Source: Nissolia schottii (Eukaryota > Streptophyta > Magnoliopsida > Fabales > Fabaceae). From it: DNA of 64,000 bases. The stretch spans positions 164,398 to 228,397 of the forward strand of contig QANU01057090.1 in assembly GCA_003254905.1 (NCBI GenBank), given 5' to 3'. The notes beneath the pieces are model-generated. The model made no database searches. It was not told where the DNA came from and saw only the letters and a program-made list of their open reading frames with translations. Positions 37,324-50,479 of the stretch are shown here, in pieces. The position numbers and the translations under genes are program-made. The number at the start of each line of letters is the position of its first letter. The stretch's first letter is position 1.

Positions 37324-38974
37324 ATATAATTATTGGGAAACTGAGTGTTTGTGTGTGCGCGTGTTTTTTTTTCTTTCAGTTGATGGAGTGAGGTAATTAG
37401 GAGTAGTTAGGATGTAACTAACTTGTCATGAAAAGGGGATCAAAACTGAAAAAAGGGGCTTAATCTAACTAACTTTTAATGGAGTTTGGTGCTCCTATCG
37501 CGCTGCAGGGGGGAAGCACTGTCTTTGATGGTGCAAGTATTTGACAATGATCAAGTTTTGTGTTGAGAGAAAAATGAAATGAAAATATGCATACATATAG
37601 AGAAAGAGATGTGTGAGTGAGAGAGAGATAGCACAAATATTGTCGGGAGAGGTGAGAGAGATGGATAGGGGGGGGGTGTCTAGAATACAACCCCAGCCTC
37701 AGGCTTAGTTTTCCTTTTTCAAGACCATTTAATGGGGGGTAGTCCCTAACTCTTTAATTTCTCTTCTTTCCCCCCTGTCAAAATATCTCACTTACTTTTC
37801 ATCTCTCTGTTCCTTAAATTCAATCCATCCCCCACCATCGTCGCCTTTTCTTCTTTTCTTTTTAGAATTTAGTTCTAGATGATATGCCATTTACTTTTAT
37901 CTAATATTACTTTCGTACTATCTTATCTGTTCATTTTAATTTTTTGATATATTTAAAAGTTTATATATCTAATATTGGACAGAGAATAACTCTCTTCTCA
38001 AGAGTGTATCAAGAGATATTGTGTTGGATAAAAAAATAAGTTACAAAAATCATTTATCTTTCTTGCTTCTTTTCATTTTCATTTCTACGAAGTAATTTTA
38101 TTTATATATGGAATTTTATTACTACAGATATTTATTTACCCTTAATTCATGTATGATAAGTCGATAAATTGAAAAGTCACTTACTATTAGTTTAATAACA
38201 ATGAAGAATTTATATAATATGCACAAAATGTATAAGTTTTATGTTCAAACATCATATAATTAATGTAATTTTGGAAATACTAAGAAAAAATGGGTAAATT
38301 GAAATGGAGGGAGTCCTTCCACTGTTCTCTCCTTACTTCGTATTTCGTTTTTGCTTTTTCTCCTCAATCAATATCAATACTATATGTTAAATCAAAGAGA
38401 GAGAGAGAGAGAAAGAATCAGATTAGGCAAGTGGGTAGTAATTGTAGGGAGAGGACGAGGTCGAAGATGGTGGGGATGTTTGCTTGTGATTGCAAAAGAA
38501 GTTGTTTTTCCATATAAATAGAAAATAGTGAGATTCATTTACACTATGTGTAAGTCTAAACAATTACAAACCTATCTCCATCTTTAATTTTTATAAAATA
38601 TAATGGCTCAAAATGAGTCACTTGAAATGAATTAAGTTACTCATTTTTAACGATATAATTTTATAAAAATTAAAGTTAGAGATTGAGTGTAAGTGTTTGG
38701 ATATACACTTGGAATAAGGAGATCTCATCCTATAATAGTTTATTTCATGTATTATAGTTTATTATATGAAAATAAATAGGACAAATAAATTATTGCAGTT
38801 GCATTTAAATGTAGGGTAGGTTTGTTGTCAAGATCAATTAAAATAAAACAATTTTCATGGGGATGGACACAAAAATTAATTAATGCGTCAAGATAAAGCA
38901 AGCTAATCTTTGCATGCGAGATTACAGTGTTACACTAATTAAAGAAATGTTAAAACAATCTTGAAAATTGAAGT
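37324..38974. other. IAA33 promoter/leader side and intergenic DNA
   Basis: The first 350 bases carry CT-rich stretches on the minus strand (37560-37660), likely the IAA33 leader and proximal promoter. A second (GA)n run is at 38396-38414. No other gene is visible. Confidence 0.4.
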
Positions 38975-39078
38975 GTGCACGAGCAGTGGACACGACCGCG
39001 CTGCCGCTGCGGTCGCCGAACGGTTTTCTGCGTTGAGGAACCCCAAGACCAAGAATCAGTTTAATTTGCTCCATCACT
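38975..39078 (+). other. Isolated GC-rich, coding-like island
   Basis: A 104-bp stretch is far more GC-rich than its surroundings. It reads in one frame as HDRAAAAVAERF followed by SALRNPKTKNQFNLLHH before a stop. The composition and amino-acid make-up resemble a plant exon. No splice-linked partner was found nearby, so it may be a captured or orphaned exon fragment. The family is not recognised. Confidence 0.3.
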
Positions 39079-39796
39079 GAAAGCTTTCGGAACATGGATT
39101 ATATATAGTTCAAATATAATGCCTTACTCATCACTTAGTTTTCTAAGAATGCGTTTACGAGTTTTGTTTAGAATAAAAAGAAAATAATTTTTTTTATAAG
39201 ACTTAATCATAATTTTGACATGTATTAAGCCCTAAACATTTCCTTTTATTTCCGCCCCATTCAAAACAAACTCGTAAACACCATTAATATCACTGAAAGC
39301 TTTTTAAATAAACATTATCTAGTTTCGGATGTATCACTATTAAGTGAGAAAATGATAAATCCTAAGAGTGATAGGAGTATATATTGGCAATATAATTACT
39401 ACTGTACGACAGACACAAAAATCTTTGGCAAATATATTAAACATAGACGATAACATGAAGAAAGGAAAGTAAGAGAATGTGTAGTGGAATTAGAAAGATA
39501 TTAACATTAAATGGTAGATGGATGAATTTTAAGCTGACGTGAGTATTATTTTAGGCAACTATTTAAAGTTTTTTTATTCTAAAAAAGTTACATCCAATAA
39601 GGTTTGAATCTAACACCTTATGCATATTACCCAAATTTTTCACTACTAAAAAAATCCTAGTGGCTTGATAAGTTTTCAAAGTGGTTGCAAATAAGAAAGG
39701 AACAAAAAAATAATAATAATTATAGGATGGGTTAAATAACTACCTAAAAGGTGAGATAAATGAATAAGGATTAAAAAAATGGATGCTAAAATAATA

Positions 39797-40088
39797 CCCT
39801 TTCTGTTTCTCAATATTAGTCTTTTTTAAAAAATTAAATTATTTCATATTATTAGTCTCTTTAACATTTTAATGTAGAATTAATAACTATATATCAAGTT
39901 TACCCTTAGTGGAGAGAGACTTAATGAGGAGAGACTTAGTGAGATGATGAACAATTAATAGAGAGAAATATATAAAAGATAATTTAGTTAATTAACCTTA
40001 TTTTTTAGGTAAAAATACAGTCATTTAATGACTTTCTTAATTATTGTGCATTAGTCTAAAAAGACTAATATTAAATAACAGAAAGAGC
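39797..40088. mobile_element. Stowaway-like MITE
   Basis: The left end CCCTTTCTGTTTCTCAATAT, followed by TAGTCTTTTT, mirrors the right end. The right end read in reverse is GCTCTTTCTGTTATTTAATA followed by TTAGTCTTTTT. The CTTTCTGTTTC...AGTCTTTTT theme is close to the CTCCCTCCGTTTC consensus of plant Stowaway elements. A TA precedes the left end, and the right target site is not clean. The length of about 290 bp and lack of coding fit a MITE. Confidence 0.55.
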
Positions 40089-41573
40089 ATTTATTTTAAA
40101 AATATCATTTATTTAATTGTACAAATATAAATAATCAAAAGTAATATAATCACTTTAAAAAAACATAAATTTATGTTTTTATTTTAATCATTCATTCAAT
40201 ATCTATTAAGATTAGTTGATCTCACTTTCACTATTAATCTCTCCTCTCCTTCTCTTTAATTATGTATATCAATAATGCGCATGGCCTCATGAGAACACAT
40301 GATCACTATTTCAAACTCAAAAGTAGGCAGGGCCAAGTTTCAAGGTTAAGTTGGGTTTTGTTGACCTTAATTACTGTTAGACTTGAGCAATACTAACTCC
40401 GATTTCATTGACTATATATGTTTTAAACCACTTTTTCTTAAGCTTATAGCAAAACAAGCTGGGAAAAACTATGAATGCCATACTTATAATAAGGCAAGGA
40501 ATAACTAGATTGATATTTTCCACACTCGAGTAAATTTGGCATTCAAAATTTGTTGCCGGGTTACACGGTTTAACGTAGATCACAAGGTCACCATTTATTT
40601 TAATTTGGTGGCTGTTTAATGGTAAAAAAAGAACAAGAGGCTTCAAATTGAAGCACCATGGCACACCACCGAAAACACAAAGGCATGCAGGTGTGACAAT
40701 GAGCTTTATTGACAAAGCAAGCAACCTCTCGTGCTTCAACTTGGGATCACAAATTCCTCACTTTGGGATTCGACAGTAGTGTGGAGTTTGTGTCATTATC
40801 TCTGCAGAGGCGCTATATTAGTATTTGGGTTGTATGACCCAATTGTGTGTTCAAGCACACAATCCTTACCGTATTGAAGTAGGAATCCGGATTGTAAAAG
40901 CACTTTTTTTCATTGCAACCATACGAATATATACGCCTATTACCAAAAAAAAATACGAATATATACACCGAAATTATATGCTCTTTTATGTTAATGAAGT
41001 GTTTTGGTGTATGAATTTTTTATGTAGTTCATTTATGTAAGGAGAATAATAGAAGTTGTACACTTTGGTTCTTACTTGCAGACCACAAGGAGACAAACAA
41101 AAAAAAAAAATTATTCTTATTTTGAGATAACTTTTAAGTTAATTTTTGTACCTCTAAAATAGAAGAACATAAGAGAATATTTCAGGAATATTTTTAAGCA
41201 GATTTTCATACGTCTAGAAAGAAGGGATGCAAGAGGTGTGCTTCTACTATGTCTCCGTTACTTCTATCTCAAGATAGAAACCAAACACTACTTAAGAGAA
41301 CAAGTGAAAATGGATTTTGGTTTTTTTTTTTTCAATGGATTTGGGGGGTTTAACGAAAAAGGTGGGCCTTCCCTGGGCCAAATGATGAAATGGGCTTCTA
41401 AATTGAATTATTTTCATTGCGAAAGAATGCAAAAAAAATGGCCGAATAGGTGAGTATGAATTAATAAAATAATAAAAAAATACTTAATTTAGTTTGAGAG
41501 GTATTTGGTTTTTGGGGCCAACTTTATTGAGATATTCAACTTGGAAAAAAAAGATCCCTTGCTTCAACTCATA
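40089..41573. other. AT-rich intergenic DNA, no supported gene
   Basis: A 120-codon minus-strand ORF (40377-40739) has two hydrophobic stretches and a few Cys but no recognised domain or neighbouring exons, so it is not called. The rest is low-complexity. Confidence 0.4.
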
Positions 41574-41581
41574 CTAGAATC

Positions 41582-41609
41582 TATACCCACGCGATGCGCG
41601 GCGGGTATA
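41582..41609 (-). other. Helitron 3' terminal hairpin
   Basis: TATACCC (41582-41588) pairs exactly with GGGTATA (41603-41609). Inside, CGCG (41590-41593) pairs with CGCG (41597-41600) around ATG. The hairpin ends 8 nt from the CTAG terminus, the position expected for the Helitron termination signal. Confidence 0.8.
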
Positions 41610-41639
41610 ATAACATATTTTTGCGGATATAAATATATA

Positions 41640-41642
41640 GAC

Positions 41643-41675
<33 letters not shown>

Positions 41676-41680
41676 TATAT
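41640..41680. repeat. (TA)n(CA)n(TA)n microsatellite
   Basis: A TA run, a run of about eleven CA units, then TATATATGTG lie just inside the Helitron 3' end, a place where such simple repeats often build up. Confidence 0.9.
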
Positions 41681-42171
41681 GTGTATCTATGTATTTGTAA
41701 TTGTCTACAACAACGCTTTCATGTCATGTATATTTATATGTCTACCAATCGAACTTTGGTCTTTTTACCAATCTTTAGAAAATGGTGCTCAATTGCAACA
41801 AAATGGGAAGGAAATAACAAAGTATATGCAAATGTCCGTTACGGTTTCGGGTTTATGATTTTGACCACATTCACTTGTAACGATTGCACGATGCAAATGC
41901 AATAATATATTTTAGAAAATTGTATTATTATATTAATATAATGAAAAAGGAACAGTTTGTCACCAAACGTCGGAAGCAGAAATTCAAAATACGATAGAAT
42001 ATACATACATGCATTTGAATAAAAAGGGAATGTTCATTTGGTAAGAGTACAATTCTTTTCATACTGAACACATAGAAATTAGAGTAGATAAGAAGGAACA
42101 GTATGTAAAAGACAATGTAAGTTCGACCACAACTTTAAAACTACATCCTATTCCATAAAATTTGCTAAACT

Positions 42172-43328
42172 CTAAACTGGGAAAAGGCCTCTGGATATAA
42201 GCAAAATATTCTTTAGTGCAGCCAGATTTGTCCATGAACGTGCATGCAATTCTTTACGATCATTAGTCTCAAGATGAATCAAATCTATATAAAGTCTTTT
42301 TACCCGAGAAGGGTACAACCCATTCTCTGGGAACTCAAACGTATGCATCTATCTCTGAGCACCGCTAAAAAATCTCCAATACACATGACGGGAGATTCAA
42401 CAACGTCAATCTATGATACCGTAAACAGTTTGTTCCAAACCACGTCACTTGACTCTATTAGAAATTTCCATATATTAATCTGATATGATATTGGATTGTA
42501 ACTGTAGGAAATAAAACAAACTGTGTCCTTATATGCAACAATGTCATTGAAGTATTGTCTGGCTTCCGATAGAATTGGAATGTCTTGATAAATTCCATTT
42601 TCTAAATTGACACAAAAGATTGAGTTGGCCACTTTTTGTTGAGCGCTGCACATCTTAATCCAATATGTAACGCCCTCAACTGTTATAGTCTGATTTCCCA
42701 ATTTTTCGATCCTGACATCATTTACCACCACAACATCACTCCACTGGTTAAGGACAGAACAAAAAATCCTAAATTTGCATGCAACTCGTATTGTTTTTTC
42801 TTTCCAAATTTGAATTAAACAATAATGTAGTGAGTGTTTGAGATACCCAAAAGCATATGCAAACACAACTAAATCTGTGTGATCCAGATGTGGATCTTCA
42901 ATGAATCTTCTCAACTTAGTGGTTGGGTTCCAAACATAAATCTTACTATCTGAACCTAAGAGGGAGAATCTAAAACAAATGTTTCCATTGCTAACACCAA
43001 TGACCGAATACCATTTTGGTTTCCCTAGTCTGTAAAACGGATTTGGAGATGGAAGATCCGTTCCATCTGTAGTGCTTAGCCAATGCAAACGATCATTACA
43101 ATCATTTATTGCTAGATACCCAGAATGTAACAACACAACAGAATGACGGTGCGGAGAAGATAAAAATTGCTTTACCAGAAATTCAGGGTTTCGCAGATAT
43201 GTGTTCCAAGCATGTGATGTACATCTGAACATGCCCACCGTACATACATCAATTCTCAATACAATCATGTCTAGAATTTCTTGTGGGAGTGGAGGCAGTT
43301 GACGAGTTTGGTGATGAGAAGTGGACAT
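42172..43328 (-). pseudogene. F-box/FBA gene, broken near its 3' end
   Basis: A 305-codon frame starts at 43328. An F-box lies near residues 10-55 (LPPLPQEILDMIVLRI...FRCTSHAWNTYLRNPEFL). It would bind SKP1/ASK and make the protein a substrate receptor of an SCF ubiquitin ligase. An F-box-associated region follows (KIYVWNPTTKLRRF, then FAYAFGYLKHSLHYCLIQIW, and later VVWNKLFTVS). The frame stops at TAG (42411-42413), but the same frame resumes with IDVVESPVMCIGDFLAVLRD. After a shift it continues as NGLYPSRVKRLYIDLIHLET to TAG at 42172. This suggests one nonsense change plus a small indel in a formerly longer protein. It may still be expressed in shortened form. It lies inside the proposed Helitron and is probably captured host sequence. 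Confidence 0.7.
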
Positions 43329-46300
43329 ATCTCTTGCAATTGATTCTACACATGAAGAAATTGGTGCGGTTAGTGCAAACGAATAAACCCCAAAAGCTAA
43401 TTTAATTTTTTTGCAATTAGTGGTGGGTGGCCATATCTATTTTCTAAGTTAGTGACAATAGCGTTCCGAATTAAAAGCAACACAATGATATACTTTTGGG
43501 GTTAACGGAATAAAGGGTCCATGAAATTGAAATCCCTACAAAAATTTTGGGGTTTAAGGTCCATTAAGTTTAAGCACACATAGTAATTGAAATCACTTAT
43601 GTTTGCTTAATTAACAAAACAATTATTTTTCTTGTGAGCAACTTTTGCTAGGTTGTATTTGCAAATTAAGGTAGAGTAACAATGTAAGGGACGTCCTACT
43701 TGGCGTAAAAAAAATGCTTTTCATTCCTATGTAGCTCTTTAGAAATATATTCCTTACATCCTGTCCCTAAAAAAAATGACTTATCCTAAAAAAATAGAAC
43801 AAAAAGCATATCGCATACAGGATCTAGCAGGATTGTGGTCACCAGCAAAACAAAACCTAAGAGAATGATTATTACAAAAAATTGCAGATCAATTAAAAAG
43901 TATATAGATCTCTCCCTATATCATTCTTTGTTGAGTGTTTGGTGGCAGTATATAGCAAAAACGGCAATATGCCCAACTTGTGAATAGCTTGTCTTCCATC
44001 AAATTGACAATTACAAATATATGCGAATGATTTTAACCAAAAGATAAACAAAAGGGAGAATATACTTCATAATATGAGGTGGAGAAGGGAAGTTCTGCAG
44101 CATACCGGATTTGTTTGCAAAGATCCAAAAGCTCATGGAAGATGGACACGTCGGGTTTCACTTGTAATGGAACTCCTTTGTAGACGATACGTTTCTGATT
44201 TAGGTTTCTCTCAGCATTCATTTGATTTGCAAAATTTTTTTATTAGCTGTTTGTAGTAAGTTTGGTGGACAACTTATTGTGTCCAATAAATGTAATGAGA
44301 TTGGTTTACGATCCGTAATCCGTAATCACACAAACCAACTTAATAAATGCAACCCATTGACCACATCAGGTTCAATATATATAGCCCAAATTTTGTTCGC
44401 ATTAATTGCATGAAGTTACCTTTGGTTTGTGTGATTAATGCGTGTACAACATATACGGGCCATGAATGATGCATATTTTTGGTATCTACATTTTACTGGC
44501 TATAATGATGTTTATAAACGTACAAAACTGATTTGGGCTAATAAATAATAATACATTGGAAAAAATATAATGAAAAACAATAACATATTATATGTAAAGG
44601 TATTATGTGATCAACACATATTGAAAGCAGCACTGCATACGTAAGGACGACCTGATTGGTGGCATAGCCTCTGTGTTGCTCCATTAAATTTCTCTAAATT
44701 GTGAAAAGGCTAGTTTTTCAAAGTGTGTGCAATGCTTCAGTTATGAGGCAAAAGCTATACATTAGCTTGCATAGCAATTGTAACAATAAGTACAAACTAA
44801 CAGGAAAGCACAACTACTACTTCATCTTATATTTTCGTGTGGAAATGAAAAGTTGAAAAAGTCATGTCTCAATTTTAATGCATGTAGCGGTGAGGAGTTT
44901 CAGATGAAAGGAGTAACAGGAAAGTAAAGCATAGGTACAAACTAACAGGAAAGCAAAGCATAGGTACAGGTTCCGTGTGTAATTAAAACACTCATGGAAG
45001 ATGAACTTAGCATATCTAATGCATGTGTGGGCCCTGGAGCTAATCATTCTTGGCTAACCAAATGTGAGTCAAAGGTTCAACAGTAGTAATCTACTCATGT
45101 TTGAGCTTACCTTCGGCCACAGTGCTCCGCGATAGTACAAAAGGGCCAGCCACGAAATGTCTAGAAAATTATAAAGTGAAAGCCAAGGAGATGACCGAAG
45201 AAACTTGTGTCAGCAAAATATCTGACATAAGAAACTTAGTTAAGAGTTCCTTGTTTGTACTATCCTCATCTTATTCCAACGCAAAATATCCTTCATATCC
45301 TTCAAAAAAGTACAGGTACATAACACGGAGTATAAATTTGTGCATGTCTATATATGCAAGTGTAAAAATATATTTGGAGAAGGAGATGTAAATATAAAAC
45401 TTAAAATTATTTGTATATTAACTACATTTTTTAATTGATTTTCATACATCTAAATAAGAAGAACAAATAATAAATGTGTAAAAATATTTTTTAAATTAAT
45501 TATTTTGTAAAAAGATAAAGGGACTTAGAAATAATTAGCATATACTTGAACATTTCTCTTTATAAGAAAGTAGCGGTACCATCCTTACTTTTCATAGGTT
45601 GTCAATTGATATCACTGCAACCTTTCCCTTAAAATAATCATCTATTGCTATACAATAGCCACCCAGTACGTTAACTCATTTCATTGGTCAAATGCTTAGC
45701 TTTACCACATGAAAACATTGTTTTTTTATATAATAGTAGCAACTTGCATAGCTAAATATGTATTATTTTAAGTTGAACAAATTGCATATGTGTTCGTGAA
45801 TAGGATTCCGAAAATATATAGATGTTAGACGGTGTNNNNNNNNNNNNNNNNNNNNNNNNNNNNNNNNNNNNNNNNNNNNNNNNNNNNNNNNNNNNNNNNN
45901 NNNNNNNNNNNNNNNNNNNNNNNNNNNNNNNNNNNNNNNNNNNNNNNNNNNNNNNNNNNNNNNNNNNNNNNNNNNTATATATATATATATATATATTCTA
46001 TCAACTTCCTTTATGGAATTAACCTGTTGTGCAACCTAAAAATTTATTACAGTTAAAGCTTATACCAACAACATCGGTATAATGAAATTTATTAACATGT
46101 TCGTGGTTATAGCAACTTATATCAAAATTTATTAACTGTCCATGAAATCTATATAACGTTAAGGACTTAAACCTCAGCACATCCAATGTATTTTGATTTT
46201 TTAAATATAACTTTTGATGAAGCATATGGATGGACAGGAGCAAAGGAGTAGATGTACCACTGAATATCTATTTAATAGTGTAAGTACATGCTATGGAGAT

Positions 46301-47420
46301 TGATTGTGAAATGGCAAAAAAGGATATGCAGGGTAATACCAAACCTGACGCGAATTTGCTTAAGTATTGTTGCATCATCATGTTGACTCCATCCATGTAG
46401 GAGTCTATACCCTATTGTTTGTGCATGTTACTTCATTATTACCTATTGTTGAATCCATTGTTGCACTGTTTGTGTGCTGGCAATAAAGGATGCGCCGAAT
46501 CCATATGCAAAAACAAATAGGATATAAAGCTCATAAGTACACGTTAGTAGTAATAGATAGGATTGGCAAAATGACCATTATTTTTTTACAGTTGTGTCTC
46601 GCACTGCCAAAAAACAACAAAGTACATCATAAACGTGCCTATAGATGATTAGGTGGGCATAGATACTGAAGTGGTTTGATGTGTCACATCTCTTATAAAG
46701 TAAAGCTACTACTACTAAAAGATGACAGCAATAGGGATTGGGCACCTTAGGTTTGGTACGGTGCAGGTTTGTTTTGTCATTTTACCCTTCTTCTGCATTG
46801 GCACTAATATCCCAATTACTTCAATAGGGAAAGTAAAACTACTACTAATATAATTCCTAACCTACAATAATAAGATATCTACCACTGCAAAATTTCAATT
46901 TTCGGGGTACAAAACTCAATGGTTAGGATGATTAGAATAATATGATTTGTAACATCTATCCTTCAACAATGTCAGCACTTATCCCCATTAGAACCTTATG
47001 TAAAGTAAAACTACTACAACTATAATTCCCAGCTTCCAATAAGATTGACCCTACTGCTGCATATATTAATATGATGGTAAATTTAACAGACGAACTCACG
47101 TGTGAAATGGGAAACTGTGGCCCACCATCATTCTGCACATTAGACAGTGCAAAGACTTAGCGCAGATAAAACATGAACATAGGACAGTTTTGAATATATT
47201 CGGAGCAAAATATATGTGAATCTAAATTGCGCACATTTAAGTTTGTTCCAGGTCAGATGTTCCTTGTTTGTGATCAAATATCGTAAGTAACCGAAGAGTG
47301 CAAAATATATTACAATTAGTAGTAATTTGTCACCATTTATCCAATACATAGATATACATATAAAGGTTCAAAAAGCGAGCAGATAAAAGCAATTGTGTAG
47401 CTAGGATTGCTGGTGCTGGT
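43329..47420. other. Helitron interior without recognised genes
   Basis: Short ORFs only. The motif AAAGTAAA(A/G)CTACTACTA recurs at about 46697, 46831 and 47001. No Rep (HUH) or helicase motif was found in any frame, although the 140-base gap hides part of the sequence. Confidence 0.4.
45836..45975. other. Assembly gap (140 N) beside a (TA)n run
   Basis: Bases are unspecified. The gap is directly followed by TATATATATATATATA, so it is probably an unresolved microsatellite. Confidence 0.99.
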
Positions 47421-50389
47421 CTACTTAGGCCTTGATTTCTTCTTGGAGGTGCCCTGATCATCTTTAGAGCTTGATAGCTGAAAGGGGGGTCGTTGTCCCC
47501 ATCAGTACAACTCCCTTTTTCCAGCTTAATTTGTCTTTGTTTAGCGGGTGTCATAAGCGATGATAGGGTTTCGGAGTCATCAACAATGTCCTGCCAAAAA
47601 TAAAAAATGACCCAAAGTCATATTATGTCCTTCGGATATATAAATTGAATTTAAGTAAGCCATAACATCTGATATGTTACCCGATGAGCCCCATCAGAAT
47701 CACCACCACCAAGATGCACACTTGAGTAACGCTGTCTTCAACACCCTACGAACTATAGGGATATCATCCTAGTTAATTAATTTGTGTTGGTTTTCAATTG
47801 CTTTAATAGATGATCAATTGCAGATCTTAAAAATGTTTAAAAAGTCAGGTTTACTTACTGCTACATCATATGAAGGTTGTTGGGCGTTGTAACGATCAAT
47901 CAATACTTCATCTTGACAAATTCTAAGCACATTGAGAGTCCAATCATGGCCATTCAAGTTAGATGATTTGGCATTGATCTTAAACATTACTTTAAGATCC
48001 AACAATGCATCTAATATGATTGGGTAGGAGTCAGGGGTATCAACCTAAGGTACAAAATAATCAGACAGACATAAAAAAAAATGATAATTTGTGGGATCAA
48101 AATAGTGTGAAACTCATTGTTGATGTTTAGGTCAATAAAATCAAATTCTTGCATATGATGCCTCGACCTCAACAGCAGTTCTGCCAACCAACTGAATGAC
48201 ATCTTTATCCCACAAAATCAAGTTAAGACAGCCAGTATTGTCAGAAACAATCAGTTGGAACTTATACCTATAGCAGCATGAATAAGGGTTAAGCACACAA
48301 TGAAACTATGATATCAACAACACGTGTCCAAATTTCATAAAGTTCAAACTCGGTGCTACACAATTATCACCTTAGCTGGGCGTTTGCATCATGTCGGTTA
48401 CATGCTTTGCAGTAAAACCTGGTATCTTGTTGTTCAACCTTCTTCCGGCACCTCCTACACGATCGGTAATACCAATCGTTTGGGCCAGCATCAATTGACA
48501 AAATTGTGCAAACCACCCATACAACACCTTCCTAATATTGAAACACAATAGTTAACCCAAAGTGGTTATTGCCTTAATGTTAGAGCAAATTATGTGGATA
48601 TATGCATCACATCCAATCTCATAAATCACAAAAAAAAGAGTACTTCTTTCGAATTGAGGACTTCTTCGACGGTCTTCACCAAAACCAACCCATGGTTTAT
48701 TTCATCCACAGGCGTCAATATTGTTTAGGACGAAACTTGACTCATCCTCTGTGAAGTTGATTGTCCCGAATCAACTAACCTATGTTTTTAAAGGTAAATA
48801 ACATTAAGCACCAAATTAGACCCATTGAAACCTTGTCAAGTGAGGAAATGCATAATGTATATTTGTTACTTGAACCTTTGCTTAAAGTAGACGATTTCTG
48901 GAATTTCTGGATTGACGACGATCTTAGAAGCAAAAAAACTGCTTTGTACGTTGACCTTTCCTGGAAAAAAGAACAATAAAGTGTCAAAAAAATATCCAGT
49001 CCATATAATCCACGATTAGATATATTCAATGTCACATTTGTGGAATAAGTTAGAGTGTCATAGCAGTGACAATTACCCATGAATTTGTTCTTTTTGAACA
49101 ATTGCAGAACCACAATGAGTGGTTCTTCTTGATCAGATTCAAGTAGTGGAATGAGGTCATCAACTAAACTTCTAAATATAGTGGCAGAAATCTGGTTGTG
49201 CCTACACCACTCTCCAAAAGTTACATTTCATTGTAACATAAAAAAATTAACCGCAAATATAGGTTGATGTATCTATACCAAGTTCACATTTCATTAAATA
49301 CGACTTACTCAGTGTCTTCAATATGTACTACCAAACGATTGGTTGTATCACCTTTCTGGGTTAACATTTGTTTGGGTTCTTCCTTCCCAATAATTTCACC
49401 CAAAAGATCTGGAAAAAGGTGTTGCATATTTTGGTTAGTAGGTTGTCCACAAACTTACATATGTTGTAAACAAAGGTTACACCAACATCTATACCAACAT
49501 TTACATTATAATACATGGTTATCCATGTAATGAAATAAAACGTCAACTAAGAATTTAGTATAAAAGTGTAGGAAAATAGTAACAACTCACCAAACAATTC
49601 GATGTCACTAACGTCATCATCATTTAGGATATTGGAAATGTTTTTGAAACTGAACGACACAACAATGAAAGGAATACCATCCAGCAGCTTCACGATAATT
49701 CGCCTGAGGAACGACAGCTTGTATTTGTGATGGGTTGTTTTCACTTTCATATTGTTTGCACTAACAATAAAATTTTGCACTTGATAAAATCTCCCTTCAA
49801 TAAGAGCAGGCTCAAATTGGTTGATCAAATTTCTGGGAACTGTTGCGTGAATCCGATCCCCTTTAAAGATGACAATCATCTCTAACTCAAAAGCATTATA
49901 TTAGGTTCAAATCCTCACATGATTTTTGCTTCTAACAGAAAATCTTACTCGGTGAAAGTAGGTTCATACATTACCACAAAATAGGCACACATTTGTGGAA
50001 CAATGAAGTAAGGAAAACAAATATGTAAGACATTTGTTCCAATATGCAATCCTTTGTTACTTTCTTAAGTCAATATGAAGGAAGACTAATTTATCAGGTA
50101 GAGATAATGCAAAATATTATGATGGTAAATGAAGTAAGAAAACAAACTTGACAGACCGTACGGGAAACAAACTTGACATCAAGGTTCAACATATTCCTTT
50201 GTGAAAAGTTTGAAGATGGCAAACCGTATGGGGTGCAGATGCCAAAAAAAGGTGGTTTAGATTTACCTTCTCGTCTACAAATATCATCTCAAGCGCAAAT
50301 ATATTTGTCTTGTTGTTAATGTTTGGCACTTTCCATAGTCTTGTAATGTAAATATTGAAAAGCCAAGGCAGTTTTGTTGGGTTAGCCAT
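47421..50389 (-). pseudogene. Replication protein A 70-kDa subunit-like gene, multi-exon, decayed
   Basis: RPA1-type proteins bind single-stranded DNA through OB folds. Apparent exons are 50267-50389 (start MANPTKLPWLFNIYITRLW), 49591-49860 (GDRIHATVPRNL...KTTHHKYKL), 49309-49408, one ending at 49077 (EEPLIVVLQLFKKNKF), 48876-48960 (GKVNVQSSFFASKIVVNPEI), one around 48640-48779, 48371-48531, one ending 5' at 48267, 47859-48044, and smaller 3' exons. The 48371 exon and its neighbour give the C-terminal zinc-binding OB fold (C-x2-C-x13-C-x2-C, then YKFQLIVSDNTG and LILWDKDV). Damage: an in-frame TAA at 48725-48727, a one-base phase mismatch between the first two exons, and frame changes in the last exons. 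Such genes are typical of plant Helitrons, and here it sits inside one on the same strand. Exon borders in the 3' part are approximate. Confidence 0.75.
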
Positions 50390-50479
50390 GCACAGCAAAT
50401 CATAACTTGCTTCCATTTTTCCTGAAAGCATTATGAAGGAACACAATATGAAGGAAGACATTATGTAAACATTTGTGGA

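Noticed and set aside
40377-40739. 120-codon minus-strand ORF with hydrophobic stretches
   Set aside because: No recognised family, no convincing exon partners or promoter, and AT-rich composition like its surroundings.
41505-41858. 117-codon ORF across the Helitron 3' end
   Set aside because: Much of it is translated microsatellite (Tyr/Ile/Thr/His runs) and it spans the element border.
43329-47420. Searched for Rep (HUH) or helicase motifs that would make the Helitron autonomous
   Set aside because: None of the frames showed them; the 140-base gap and decay leave some uncertainty, but nothing can be called.
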